Assembly: GCA_030374765.1 (NCBI GenBank)
Contig: JARGXX010000075.1
Coordinates: 496,001 to 560,000 of the forward strand
Direction of reading: 5' to 3'
DNA: 64,000 nucleotides
Source of the DNA: Agarophyton chilense
Lineage: Eukaryota > Rhodophyta > Florideophyceae > Gracilariales > Gracilariaceae
Both the position numbers and the translations under genes were made by a program. Positions 42,468-52,705 of this stretch are shown here, one piece after another (within the stretch, counting starts at the first letter, position 1; each line of letters begins with the position of its first letter). The notes under the pieces were generated by a model that had not been told where the DNA came from, did not search any database, and saw nothing but the letters and a program-made list of their open reading frames with translations.

Positions 42468-44556
42468 AGGGTTGTTCCACTTGAATCTGGTTTACGTTCT
42501 CAAGTGAAAGCTGTACACATGACTTGACACGGAACTTGCAGAATGCTTGTATCCCAAGCCATGAAGGTAACCCCAGGCCGACGGGCAGAGTATTCAGTTT
42601 TGAGGGCATTGTAAAATTCTTGTTACAGACAATGCATGAAATGGCATAGTTGTTCATTCATAATCTTGGGATTCTCTTCAGTTCCCCGGAACAAGCTCTC
42701 GGTACGAAGGTAGAGCATCAATCAAAACTACGAAAGAAATCAATCTCAAGTATCTAGTAGAAAGTGCGCCTGTGTCTTTCGGTGGAACTCTAAAGTGAAC
42801 GGATTGGCAGTAGTGCAGTAAGCTTGTCAATTAATCGCGATCCTCCTTGCCCAACGCTGTAGTTCTCCACTGCGTACATGACAAGGTACACTTCCGAAGA
42901 GTTCCATTATTTGTCATAGGCTCATCATTACTGTAGCCTCATGACAACGTCCTGCAAAACTCTTCCCCGACAACCAATCCTATCACCACAACTGAGGCCG
43001 TTCAAAGTATCATCCATGCCGGGCACATGGCCCATGAAGGGCGAAAAGGCTGTCGGTTATATCGGTGGTATCGGTGATGGCCCTTCGCCTGTACCTCCTT
43101 TTAGCCTTCCGCACGCCGCTTTTCACCAAGAACACTCAGTGCGAAGGGCACTGGAAAGTTCTCAGTGTACGGACAAGGGCACCCTGCATTTTCCTGTATT
43201 CGTTCTTTCGGTGTCATCATTTTCTCTGGTGGGAGTGTATCTTTCGTTCGTGTATGGCTGATTGCTTGAGTTTTGCAAACCAATGAGGGAACAAAAAGGT
43301 TTCCAGACCACAAAAAACCTTTTACAGAACCTTTGATTCCCGAGATGAATGGAAAGAGCTTGCTGTTGCCAAGCCCGTGACATAAGCAAGGGTAATTCGT
43401 CTTTCTCCCTTGTTTCCAATTGCAAGGGCTATCTACCAATCGGAGGGGGTGTAGGAAGCTTCTGTTCTCTCTCTATGAAAGCACTTGCTTGATTACAACA
43501 TAGTGCAAAACGTTTCTATTCAAAGAAACGTTCTCTCACAAGAACGACCGACAGACAATGAGGCCATTTTCTCATAATATCAGAAACGACTAGGCTCTGG
43601 CGCACTCCGGAGTGGCGGAGACCACAAACGTCAGGGACCAATGTTGTCCAAGACATTCGTCTGCAACACACACAAGTTGCTTTCCATACTGACATGGTCC
43701 AAGTGGGTGTGAGACGTGGCCAAGTACAGTAAACCCGAGGTGTTGATTCCTCTCTTTTGAAGCAACAATGCTTTCAAATGCTCCGATTTCTGCAGTGTCA
43801 TAGAATTTCTTTGTATTTCAAAGACACATTTCTGTTAGAAAAGTATGCCTCTTGCGAGGAAATACTTTCGAAGGCCGCAGTCAGATAACGTCTCCGCGAC
43901 GAATTCCTTGCGCCCCTTCCCTTGTTCCCGTGCTTTTGAGCTTGGTCCAAATTCATCATTTCATGCACTTTCCACAAACACGAAGATGACGTTGACAGAA
44001 TACCAAGATTGACGATCCGCACTTTTTCGGACCGTTTTGAAAAACGAAATTGGTGATGCCAGAAACGTAACACCGAACACCGAGCTAAGTTCAGAGCTTC
44101 ACTTGACGTTAGGATGCGTTTCAAAATTTTCCATGCGGGGCGCATGCGTTAGAGTAATGCCAGCAGCTTTTGACCCCGGCCAGGCTCAGAACCAAAAATA
44201 CCCAATCAATAGTAGTCATTTGCAACGTGCTCATGCTTCTCTCCTTTTACAAAGCTGAGCGTCAGTTGGCACGCTCATGCTGGGGCTAGAAATTGCTATC
44301 CCCACCAAAATGAGTCAAACAATATATGAAGCTTTCCTCCACCCCGTGATTCTAGGCTTACTTTTGTAACGACAGAACGAACCTTCTCCTTACAGTTGAA
44401 GAAGGTACATTCTTGAAGAGACACCTTCTTGTCGCGCAAGTCATAAGGGGGAACACTGGAAATGTTTTACGATATGGGGGAAGATTAGAACATTTTGCTA
44501 CCAGAATCCGAATAGCTTGGAATTCTACTTGGTGTTTGAGGGAGGCTAGCTTTTTA
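42468..44556. other. Intergenic; no gene recognised
   Basis: About 2 kb with only short open frames on both strands and no recognisable motif. It holds the 3' end of the DDT gene and the promoter and leader of the glutaminase gene. A 5' exon with a targeting peptide for the latter cannot be excluded. Confidence 0.5.
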
Positions 44557-46398
44557 ATGAGTTTATCGAGCCTATTGGATGCACTAAGCCTCGAGTGCAC
44601 AAACGAAGATGTCATGGTAGGTCTGGGAGGTACGAATTCCGGCGTACATGTCCAGCGCATCCGAGATGTTGTTGCAGAAACAGGGATAATTGTGGAAGAA
44701 AACACACCAGATCCAAGATTGCAACAGCTGTGGAAGGCCCTGGAGAAATATAAACCAGACCATGAGCTTTCTGAACACGAGTTCATAAATATTGCTTCTG
44801 ACAATCTTATGCTCTTGCATCGTATCGCCTCGAAAGAAATGGTTATTAAAAACTTCAAGGAGTTCAAGGGACACCTGGATTCTTTGAAGTCAATTATTGA
44901 ACCAATAGAGGCGGGTAAGAACGCAGACTACATTCCCATATTGAAAGATGTTGATCCGAACAAGTTTGGGGTTGCTTTCTGTTCGGTTGATGGGCAGTTC
45001 TATGAATCTGGGGACACTAGAGAGATGTTTAGTGTTCAAAGTACTTGTAAGCCAATCATGTTCGCTCTCGCCCTAGAAAAGCTGGGACAAAGAAAGATAC
45101 TCGAATGGTGTGGCGTTGAACCGAGCGGCCGACCCTTCAACGACTTGACTCTTATGAGTGACGAGAGACCCTTTAACCCTATGATCAACAGTGGTGCGCT
45201 TATGATAGCTGGACTTTTGGCAACTGCCTTTCCGGACATCGCCAACGGCGATGGACCTTATGGGGAAGATAACACTTATGCTCAACGAGTATGTGAAGAG
45301 GTATTACTGCCGCTATGGGCTCGCTTAGGTGCGGCTGATATTTTTGAGCGACTCAACGTTGGATTTTCTCAGGAGACGTTTTTGTCTGAGCGCGGAACAG
45401 CCAACAGGAATATTGCAATCACTCACAATATGAAAGCCACAGACAAGGGCTTACCGTCCAATGTGGACACTCAGTACATGATTGACTTTTACCTTCGTTC
45501 TTGTTCTATCACTTCTAATGCTGCTGCAATGTCAGTTGTTGCAGCAACTTTGGCAAACGGTGGCAAAAACCCGATCACGGATGACCAAGTGTTTAGGGTG
45601 GACGTTGTGAAGAGAACGCTCTCCGTGTTGAGTCTGTGTGGGTTCTATGACAACTCTGGAGAATTTTTTTTTGACACGGGGATTCCTTCAAAATCTGGTG
45701 TGAGTGGTATCGTTATGATGGTCTTGCCCAACGTTGGTGGATTTGCAATATTCTCTCCTCGCCTCGATAAATACGGAAATTCAGTTCGCGGATCTTTGTT
45801 CGCGAAAGAATTGGTAAGAACTTTTACATTCCATACATTCGATAATTTGTCATCGCTTTCAACAGGCTGCAAGCTCGATCCTCGTTTTAATTGTGATGCA
45901 TCTCGTCAAAGACATTTGTCACGCCTGCGTTGGGCAATTAAAGCAAACGGAAAACAGGCCATCAGATTTGACGAGCTCCTTGTGTATATCTGCTTCCGAA
46001 TCGCCTTGGTTGATGGAAAACTTGGGGATAAGGAACGAAGAATAATTGAAGATTCGTATAGAGAAGTCATGCATCTCGATTTGTCTCAAGACCGTATTGA
46101 TAAGATACTGAAGATACTTGACGTGCCATCCAACGAATTGCAAAACCTGAAAAGTCACGTTGAGGAAGAAGCTATGCACCTCAATGATACTGAAAAAGAA
46201 GTGATTCTTGCCGTCGCCGTCAAAGTTGCAACAGCAGATGGAAAGGCGTGTAGTTCCGAAAGAGATGTGCTCCGAGAACTTGCGGATGCATTGTCCATCC
46301 AGCAATGGGTTCTGAAACTCCGGTTGGACGGTTGGAGTACAGAACTTGCTCAACAGGGACAAAGCAATGCAGCCCGTGCTGGTTGCTGTCTCTCTTAA
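44557..46398 (+). CDS. GLS: Glutaminase with C-terminal TerB-like domain (613 aa)
   Basis: Hydrolyses glutamine to glutamate and ammonia. The N-terminal helical part (L-S-E-H-E-F, then D-N-L-M-L-L-H-R) resembles the four-helix region before the catalytic domain of animal kidney-type glutaminase. The catalytic domain follows with A-D-Y-I-P, G-V-A-F-C-S-V-D-G-Q, the serine/lysine active site S-T-C-K, E-P-S-G-R-P-F-N, P-M-I-N-S-G-A and G-F-Y-D-N-S-G-E. From about residue 490 to 600 there are two halves of a helical repeat, each with A-D/V-D-G-K and a conserved Glu. This fits a TerB-like domain in place of the ankyrin repeats of animal enzymes. The frame is open 48 codons upstream without an ATG, so I chose the ATG at 44557. 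Intronless as read. Confidence 0.88.
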   Translation: MSLSSLLDALSLECTNEDVMVGLGGTNSGVHVQRIRDVVAETGIIVEENTPDPRLQQLWKALEKYKPDHELSEHEFINIASDNLMLLHRIASKEMVIKNFKEFKGHLDSLKSIIEPIEAGKNADYIPILKDVDPNKFGVAFCSVDGQFYESGDTREMFSVQSTCKPIMFALALEKLGQRKILEWCGVEPSGRPFNDLTLMSDERPFNPMINSGALMIAGLLATAFPDIANGDGPYGEDNTYAQRVCEEVLLPLWARLGAADIFERLNVGFSQETFLSERGTANRNIAITHNMKATDKGLPSNVDTQYMIDFYLRSCSITSNAAAMSVVAATLANGGKNPITDDQVFRVDVVKRTLSVLSLCGFYDNSGEFFFDTGIPSKSGVSGIVMMVLPNVGGFAIFSPRLDKYGNSVRGSLFAKELVRTFTFHTFDNLSSLSTGCKLDPRFNCDASRQRHLSRLRWAIKANGKQAIRFDELLVYICFRIALVDGKLGDKERRIIEDSYREVMHLDLSQDRIDKILKILDVPSNELQNLKSHVEEEAMHLNDTEKEVILAVAVKVATADGKACSSERDVLRELADALSIQQWVLKLRLDGWSTELAQQGQSNAARAGCCLS

Positions 46399-47512
46399 GC
46401 GAGGGTATCTGAATGAGAGCTAGCAAGAGTTATACAGGACTCTCCTTGTTTTGGGTTGTTGGATGTAGAATAAAAACTGAACACACTTTGATGCTCAGGC
46501 TTGGTGGGACCACCTGCGACTGGGAAACATGAATGGCAGATCGCAGAGCAAAAGTTTTGCTTTCTGCGTTCTCCACATTGTATTGGACATGTTTCCGCAC
46601 TGCATCCCGTTTCTGCACACGTAGGAAGGAAGTTTCTCCCCGGCAGGTATGCAATATAAGCAAGGAAAGACGTGGCACGCTTTGAGCTTAGATGTCTATC
46701 GGCGAATGGTTCCCATGGACAAGAACTAGAGAGCCCAGAATAGATAGGACACCACCACACTACAGAAGCATATGTCGACAGTGGTCGAAACGGGTTTCAG
46801 CTTTCTGAAGGAGAGAAGGGCTTCATTTACCGAATCTTCCGCAGCCTCGGAATAGGGGACTATAAACTATAAAAAAGAACAAGCGCAACAGAGAGGGCCA
46901 TCTCCGTCTAAGTAAAAATCAGAAACGAATCGTGAGACGCCATGCCACATGGACATGGGTTCCCTGACTTGGTTTGTCGGGTTCGGAAGTGACGCACATC
47001 CCAAACGTCGGACTTTAGGGATGCTGATGTCCGAGCAGTCCAGTCCTTGGTTGGCAGCGCTATGATATCTCAGTCGTTTGGGTGTTATAACAAGTCGCGC
47101 CTTTATTCGTATGCTCAGGTATTCACAGGCTACGTAGGGCTTACATAGTAGAATTAAGCATGTAGTGCGCCCCCACCATCCTTTCACTCGTACGATTTGA
47201 ATGTAGATGTAAGCATGCTGACTTCAACTGCAAGGTGCAGAAACACCCAGGAACGTCAGTTACCCTTCGTAGTACACGTATACAGAGCCGTGAGGGAGAA
47301 ATTGGAAAAAAATGTAGACCTGTGCAATGTGCATCCAGAGGCTGTAATCTGCACCACCGCATCCTCTGGGCCGCTGTCCTCACCAATGCCATATGCTCGA
47401 ACCTCCGTCATCATTGGACGCGTTTCGAAGTAGAACTCGTGCGCCGTAATCTCTCATCACTCCCTCCCATTGTCACCGCCTTCCCTACGACCGCATTTCT
47501 GTTTAGCGAATA
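46399..47512. other. Intergenic; no gene recognised
   Basis: Short open frames only. Importantly, no iron-sulphur domain is encoded here that could complete the complex I subunit immediately downstream. Confidence 0.55.
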
Positions 47513-49087
47513 ATGGCGTCACGATCTGGAGCCCTCAGCGTCGTTCGCAAGGCACTTGTGTCCGCGTCTGCACCAACTACACAAGGCTACCCAATTCAAG
47601 CCGTGGGTGCTCTCACTTCCAAGCCGTACGCCTTCAAAACCCGCAGTTGGGAGCTCAAATCAACCGAGTCTATCGATGTGTTCGACGGGGTAGGTTCCAA
47701 CATTCGAATTGATACGCGAGGATCAGAGATCATGCGCGTTTTGCCTAGATTGAATGAATACGTCAATGAGGAATGGATCTCAGATAAGTCGCGTTTTTCG
47801 TACGACGGATTGAAAAGGCAACGACTCAGCACTCCGATGGTGCGCGACGGAGATGGTAATTTGATTCCTGTGCCTTGGGAGCGTGCTCGTGCATTTTTGA
47901 AGAACTCTCTTCTTTCGTTGCATCTCGACAATCCAGACGGCTTTGAAAGCCATGCTGTTATTGGCCCGTACGTCGATGCGAACGCAGCGCTTGAATTGCG
48001 ATCCCAGTTCTATAGATGGTTCCCCTCCGGACAGATCCATGTACAGGAACAGCCGAATAACATCCCCACCGATTTCCGCCACGTTTATCTCCACAATCTT
48101 ACACTTCCACAACTAGAAGAGGCGGATGTTGCACTACTTATTGGCTCAGATCCACGAAAAGAGGCGCCTTTGTTGAACGCGCGTCTAAGAAAGGCGTCGC
48201 TTTATGGCCGACTCATTACTGGAGTTGTCGGGTGCAACGTAAATCTTACTTACCCTTCACAACATCTTGGTAACTCGATCAGCACCCTTGCTGAGATCGC
48301 GCAGGGCTCGCATCCGTTTGCCCATACAATTGCATCCGCCCAAAGACCAGTTGTGATCGTTGGCAATCGTGCACTCCAACGAATCGATGGAAGCACAGTT
48401 TTCAAGTTGGCGGAAGATATTGTTCGAAATTGCGATGGTGTTAAGGACGACTGGGACGCGTTGTGCGTCCTGCATCAAGGAGCTAATACTGTTGGAAATC
48501 TGGATATTGGGTTTGAGGACAAGTATGCTGGCTTACGTGCTCTCGATGCTGGTTCATGGTCAGCTACCAAAGTTCTGTTCCTCCTTGGTGCGGATGATAT
48601 TGACAACATTGATGTACCGAATGATTGCTTTGTCATCTATCAGGGACACCATGGAGATCGCGGTGCAAGCATTGCCAACGTTGTCCTTCCAGGAGCTGCT
48701 TACACTGAGAAGGACTCTATTTACGTGAACATGGAAGGTAGAGTTCAGAAATCTAAGCTTGCGTTCTTCCCTCCAGGTATTGCGAAAGATGATTCGCAGG
48801 TGCTACGTGATTTGCTTGGTACGGAGGAACAGTTGGAGGGGAATAGAGAAGCTCTCAAATCGCCTGGGCTGGATGTTTTGGCGCCACATTTGTTGAAGGT
48901 CAACTATGTGCAAAAGGCTGATCGGGTTTTCGGCGCAGAGAGCGTGTTACCGGCGGGAAGTCTACAAGCAAGTAATAGTCCTTTCCAAGCACCTGTAGAT
49001 AATTTTTATATGACGGACCCTATCACGCGTAGCTCGAGGACAATGGCCAAATGCACACGTGTCAGGGATAAGAACAATTTTGCATGA
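47513..49087 (+). CDS. NDUFS1: Complex I 75-kDa subunit, C-terminal part only, with its own mitochondrial presequence (524 aa)
   Basis: The frame starts with an Arg/Ser/Ala-rich N-terminus without acidic residues (residues 1-25), typical of a mitochondrial presequence. It then joins the family at V-G-A-L-T-S-K-P-Y-A-F and E-S-I-D-V-F-D-G-V-G-S-N-I. It continues through the molybdopterin-oxidoreductase-like domain (E-E-W-I-S-D-K, Y-D-G-L-K-R-Q-R-L) to the family C-terminus F-Y-M-T-D-P-I-T-R-S-S-R-T-M-A-K-C. The usual protein of about 700 residues has 2Fe-2S and 4Fe-4S domains before this point. Those ~200 residues and all their Cys ligands are missing, and even the Cys normally before P-V-G-A-L-T is absent. 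The iron-sulphur half must come from another gene if complex I is complete. Confidence 0.9.
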   Translation: MASRSGALSVVRKALVSASAPTTQGYPIQAVGALTSKPYAFKTRSWELKSTESIDVFDGVGSNIRIDTRGSEIMRVLPRLNEYVNEEWISDKSRFSYDGLKRQRLSTPMVRDGDGNLIPVPWERARAFLKNSLLSLHLDNPDGFESHAVIGPYVDANAALELRSQFYRWFPSGQIHVQEQPNNIPTDFRHVYLHNLTLPQLEEADVALLIGSDPRKEAPLLNARLRKASLYGRLITGVVGCNVNLTYPSQHLGNSISTLAEIAQGSHPFAHTIASAQRPVVIVGNRALQRIDGSTVFKLAEDIVRNCDGVKDDWDALCVLHQGANTVGNLDIGFEDKYAGLRALDAGSWSATKVLFLLGADDIDNIDVPNDCFVIYQGHHGDRGASIANVVLPGAAYTEKDSIYVNMEGRVQKSKLAFFPPGIAKDDSQVLRDLLGTEEQLEGNREALKSPGLDVLAPHLLKVNYVQKADRVFGAESVLPAGSLQASNSPFQAPVDNFYMTDPITRSSRTMAKCTRVRDKNNFA

Positions 49088-49786
49088 GGTGTAGGTTAGA
49101 TTGCTAACCAGGAACCTGAGTTGCAGGTGTGATCACTTGCGACCGAGTGTCTTTGGTTTCAAAAGTTCTTGAATAACACTTTTCTTTCATGCAAGAGTAT
49201 TTGGTCTTTGAACTGCAGATTAGTACATCTTCTTCGAGATTGAATTTGATAAACCGAGGCTTCTGTAGATTGGCTCTACAGGTTTTTTTGAGCAAGCTCT
49301 TCCAAGACTTAATTTGACGAGAAACTGTATGCTTTCGCTATGATTTTGCCAAAATGAAATCCCTCTCTTTCCACTCCATTAAGCTACCCTTCGTGAATAC
49401 CCTTCTATCCCTTATAGCAGTCGTACCCTCGTATATGTGAATATTGTTCAAGATGGGCCACATTGTTCTCCAACGCCTCAGAAGATTCAAAGAATACAAA
49501 AGAGAGAACACATTCAAATGAGCATTTGCACTTGTTATTACACGTGCTATATAGGTACACGCACAGGGATGACATAAACTTTTTAACGTGGTGCATTTCG
49601 TCAGATCATACGAATATTAGCCAAGACCAGCTGACCTCGACAAACTCATGATATTCGACCTGGTTTGGGCACGCGAACTTGACGGAACGCAGTTTTACGC
49701 GCGTAGAAACCGACTTCAAAGCAGGGGAGCTCGTGAGGGCTTAGTCTTCTCAACAAAGTCGGGGCAGTCAAAATTGTCACCATACG
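49088..49786. other. Intergenic; no gene recognised
   Basis: AT-rich 700 bp between same-strand genes, with no open frame of note. Confidence 0.55.
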
Positions 49787-51529
49787 ATGGCCGCGTTTGT
49801 TTTTCCAATCCCATGGGGTGTGACCAAAACACGAAGGCCTTGGGTGTGTCCATATCGTCCAAAACGCACACATCCGCGTAGTTGTGCAGGGCCTGCAGAA
49901 CCCCCTCGCCCCGCAGATGTCCGTGCTTTGATTACTTCCAAAGGCAAAGCAGACCAACAACGGGGTCTTCTTCTGGTCCGCCAACTACCGGCGCGCATGG
50001 CTCTTGAGCTATTAAAACTCAGCGTGCAAACTTCAAACAACGAATTCATTCGGTCAACTGCTGTCATTTCCATCGGGCAGCTTTCATTTGACGATGACAA
50101 TGAGACAATGGAAGCTGTGCGCCTTATGACTGATTTGTTGGCCACAGACGAGGACTACTCTGTACGCGCGGCAGCCGGTGCTGCTATGGGATACGCCACC
50201 GAGGTATCTTCCACTGCGAAATCAGTTTTGTTCGATGCTCTCATGCGCGCCATTATAGAAGATTCGGAATGGCAAGTTCGATTCAGCTGTCTTGCGTCTT
50301 TAGGAAGCCAACGGGACAAGAGAGCTGTACCAATCTTGGTCAAATGGCTCAGTTCTGATAACGACTTGATCGTACAGGCGGCAGTGGGAGCGTTGGGAGA
50401 TATCGGAGATACCAATGCAATTCCGGAACTGCTTCAGCTTTTGGGAAGCGCCGATATGATGACCAGACAACGACTGGCACACGCCCTTGGGTACATTTCG
50501 CAAGCAAAGAGTGAGCCATCAGTAATTGATGCGTTGCGAACCCTTAGCAAAGACCAATCATTCGCGGTACGAGAGGCTGCTGGTGAGGCTTTAAAGGGCT
50601 TAGGATGCAGTAATCCGGCGAAGGAAGAAAATAGAAGCGATGAACAACTGATCGAAGCAGAGGTCAGTAATTTGAAAAAAGGTGATGAATCCGGCTCGGC
50701 TGTGGAGTCTGCTTTCGATGCTTTGCGAAGAGGCCTGGAGCGTTCCTTCGACAAGGAATATATTCATCCGTCTGTATTCGAGAATGTTCCGAGACAAGAA
50801 ATGCCTGGCGATATGCAAGTGTTTACGGAGTTAGTGGAAGATCTTAAGACTGGGAGCCCTATGGCGCAAGTTGTGGCTGCGATTCGACTCCGGAAATTTG
50901 ATAGAAAACTTGCCTCAGAAGCGGTCCTATCCTCCAATGCTTTGGACTCAGATGTATCTACGGAGCGATTGCGGGCCATATGCGTCGGTTTACTTGCGAG
51001 AGGCGGTGAACGTGAACGGGTAATTGGCATCCTGAAGACCGATCCTGATCCAAACGTCAGGAGCGCATGTTGTGATGCTCTTGTAGACCTTGGGGAAGAC
51101 CTTTTGGCTGTGGAGACATGCATGGACACTTTTCAAAATGATCCGCATTGGTTGGTAAGGATCAGTGCAGCAATTGCTTTAGGCGCAATCGGGAAGGGAA
51201 ACGAAGAAGCGGAAAGAGTGCTGATTCAAGGCTTAAGTCCCGGTGGTGTAAAAGGCTTAGGTCCCCCACAAGATACTGTGATCCATAGGCACGTGGTGAC
51301 AGCTCTTGGTTTTCTCGGCTCAAAGAAAGCCCTGATTCGTTTTGAAGAACTAATACGTTCGAATGATACTGATGATGCTATTCGGTATCGTATCGCTGCA
51401 GCAATGCGAGGTATACACTGTGAGGAAAGCGCTGCGCTCGTACGCTTGCTCATCAACGATGAAAATGACTCAGTGGCAGAAATAGCACAGGGAAGTTTGG
51501 ATGCGCTTGCACAGATTGGGTTCGTCTAA
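49787..51529 (+). CDS. HEAT-repeat protein, phycobilin-lyase/NblB-like, probably plastid-targeted (580 aa)
   Basis: The first residues, M-A-A-F-V-F-P-I-P, then Arg/Thr/Pro-rich sequence, fit a red-algal plastid transit peptide, which typically has Phe near the start. Two blocks of HEAT (PBS-lyase type) repeats follow, about residues 60-270 and 360-575. They carry motifs such as V-R-A-A-A-G-A-A, V-R-E-A-A-G-E-A-L and V-R-I-S-A-A-I-A-L-G-A-I-G, separated by an acidic linker. Such repeats occur in phycobilin lyases (CpcE/F), phycobilisome-degradation proteins (NblB) and related scaffold proteins. Which of these it is cannot be decided by eye. The gene ends 79 bp from the convergent COQ7 gene. 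Confidence 0.75.
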   Translation: MAAFVFPIPWGVTKTRRPWVCPYRPKRTHPRSCAGPAEPPRPADVRALITSKGKADQQRGLLLVRQLPARMALELLKLSVQTSNNEFIRSTAVISIGQLSFDDDNETMEAVRLMTDLLATDEDYSVRAAAGAAMGYATEVSSTAKSVLFDALMRAIIEDSEWQVRFSCLASLGSQRDKRAVPILVKWLSSDNDLIVQAAVGALGDIGDTNAIPELLQLLGSADMMTRQRLAHALGYISQAKSEPSVIDALRTLSKDQSFAVREAAGEALKGLGCSNPAKEENRSDEQLIEAEVSNLKKGDESGSAVESAFDALRRGLERSFDKEYIHPSVFENVPRQEMPGDMQVFTELVEDLKTGSPMAQVVAAIRLRKFDRKLASEAVLSSNALDSDVSTERLRAICVGLLARGGERERVIGILKTDPDPNVRSACCDALVDLGEDLLAVETCMDTFQNDPHWLVRISAAIALGAIGKGNEEAERVLIQGLSPGGVKGLGPPQDTVIHRHVVTALGFLGSKKALIRFEELIRSNDTDDAIRYRIAAAMRGIHCEESAALVRLLINDENDSVAEIAQGSLDALAQIGFV

Positions 51530-51608
51530 ATGTACATAAAAATGGACCTGTAGATGGATTGCCTGTGAAGGAACGAAAGAGGTTAATTTTGGCCTCGCCA
51601 TCTCGTGG

Positions 51609-52274
51609 TTACACTCGCTCTGTTATGGTTATAGCTGCACGACATCCTGCTTGGATAACGTTGCTCATTGCGCGGTAGAATGGGGCTTTTTCAGCTTCAT
51701 ATTCTATTCCAGTGTCTTTATGTTCGAGTTCGTCATCTCGGAATTCTCGGAATAGTTCGCGCAGTTCCCCCTCATCATCCCATTTCAATAGTGTCCTGAC
51801 TTGGTCATTGTAATGCTCTGCAATAACCTCTTCTACGGCGACAGTGCAAGCCATAGCAGCTTCTTTTCCGAGTAACGCAGTGCCAAGACCTAGCGCATAG
51901 CCAGCGACGTTCCAAATGGGTAGCATTGCGGTGGGACGTACACGCCGATTCTTTATGAGCTTATCGAATGCATCCAGGTGCTTCTGCTCTTGGTCAGCCA
52001 TCTCCTTGATTACGTTTCCAACGGGAGTGTTTCGAAACACTGCCAGTTGCCCGGCGTAAATCTGTCGCGCGCCTATTTCCCCAGCATGGTCAACACGAAG
52101 CATGCGGTCTATGATTCTCTTCTTTCGGAGATCAGTGAGAAATGGAGATTGAGAGCCAATGCGAGATGGTTGGGGTTTGCCTTCTTCATGACCAGCAGCA
52201 GAGCAGTACAATCGCATGGAAGATAGATAGTGTGCTTTCCTTGCCCTGCGGGTGACGGTGACGAACATTGTCAT
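51609..52274 (-). CDS. COQ7: COQ7, demethoxyubiquinone hydroxylase (221 aa)
   Basis: A diiron monooxygenase of ubiquinone synthesis on the mitochondrial inner membrane. Ligand motifs are visible in order: R-V-D-H-A-G-E-I-G-A, D-Q-E-Q-K-H, V-E-E-V-I-A-E-H and D-D-E-L-E-H-K-D. The first ~45 residues are rich in Arg, Ser and Thr and fit a mitochondrial presequence. The ATG at 52274 gives the family's usual length. Divergent from the eL8 gene; the two starts are 432 bp apart and may share a promoter region. Confidence 0.95.
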   Translation of the reverse strand: MTMFVTVTRRARKAHYLSSMRLYCSAAGHEEGKPQPSRIGSQSPFLTDLRKKRIIDRMLRVDHAGEIGARQIYAGQLAVFRNTPVGNVIKEMADQEQKHLDAFDKLIKNRRVRPTAMLPIWNVAGYALGLGTALLGKEAAMACTVAVEEVIAEHYNDQVRTLLKWDDEGELRELFREFRDDELEHKDTGIEYEAEKAPFYRAMSNVIQAGCRAAITITERV

Positions 52275-52705
52275 CTTTGCGGAAGTAGTGGCTTTGTCTG
52301 ACTGAATGTCTACGAGTTAGTGAGCCTGAAGGCAGATAGACGAAGGTGGAATGAGCTGTCTCGTCGAGGCCAGGCGATCGTTGTGAAAACGAAGACACGC
52401 CTGATTATAGCAGGAGGGGCATAAAGTTAACGTATGAAGGGGGAAACGGGATGCAGGAGCACTTCTGCATGTCATTTCAAAATCTTTAGGTAAAATCATC
52501 ACATTTATTAATTTATTTTGTTGAAGTGCTTGAATGGATCACGATTCTCGTTTCGTGATCCACAATTTGATCATTCCGGAGTGTCGACGGCGACCAGCTT
52601 GACGACCAAGTCGAGTCCAACTCTTTCGCTTTCCCCATCCGCGAAAATTGGCAGAGTTGAAACCGCCGCACTTCTGACTTAACACCTTGCGTGTTGATCT
52701 TCATC

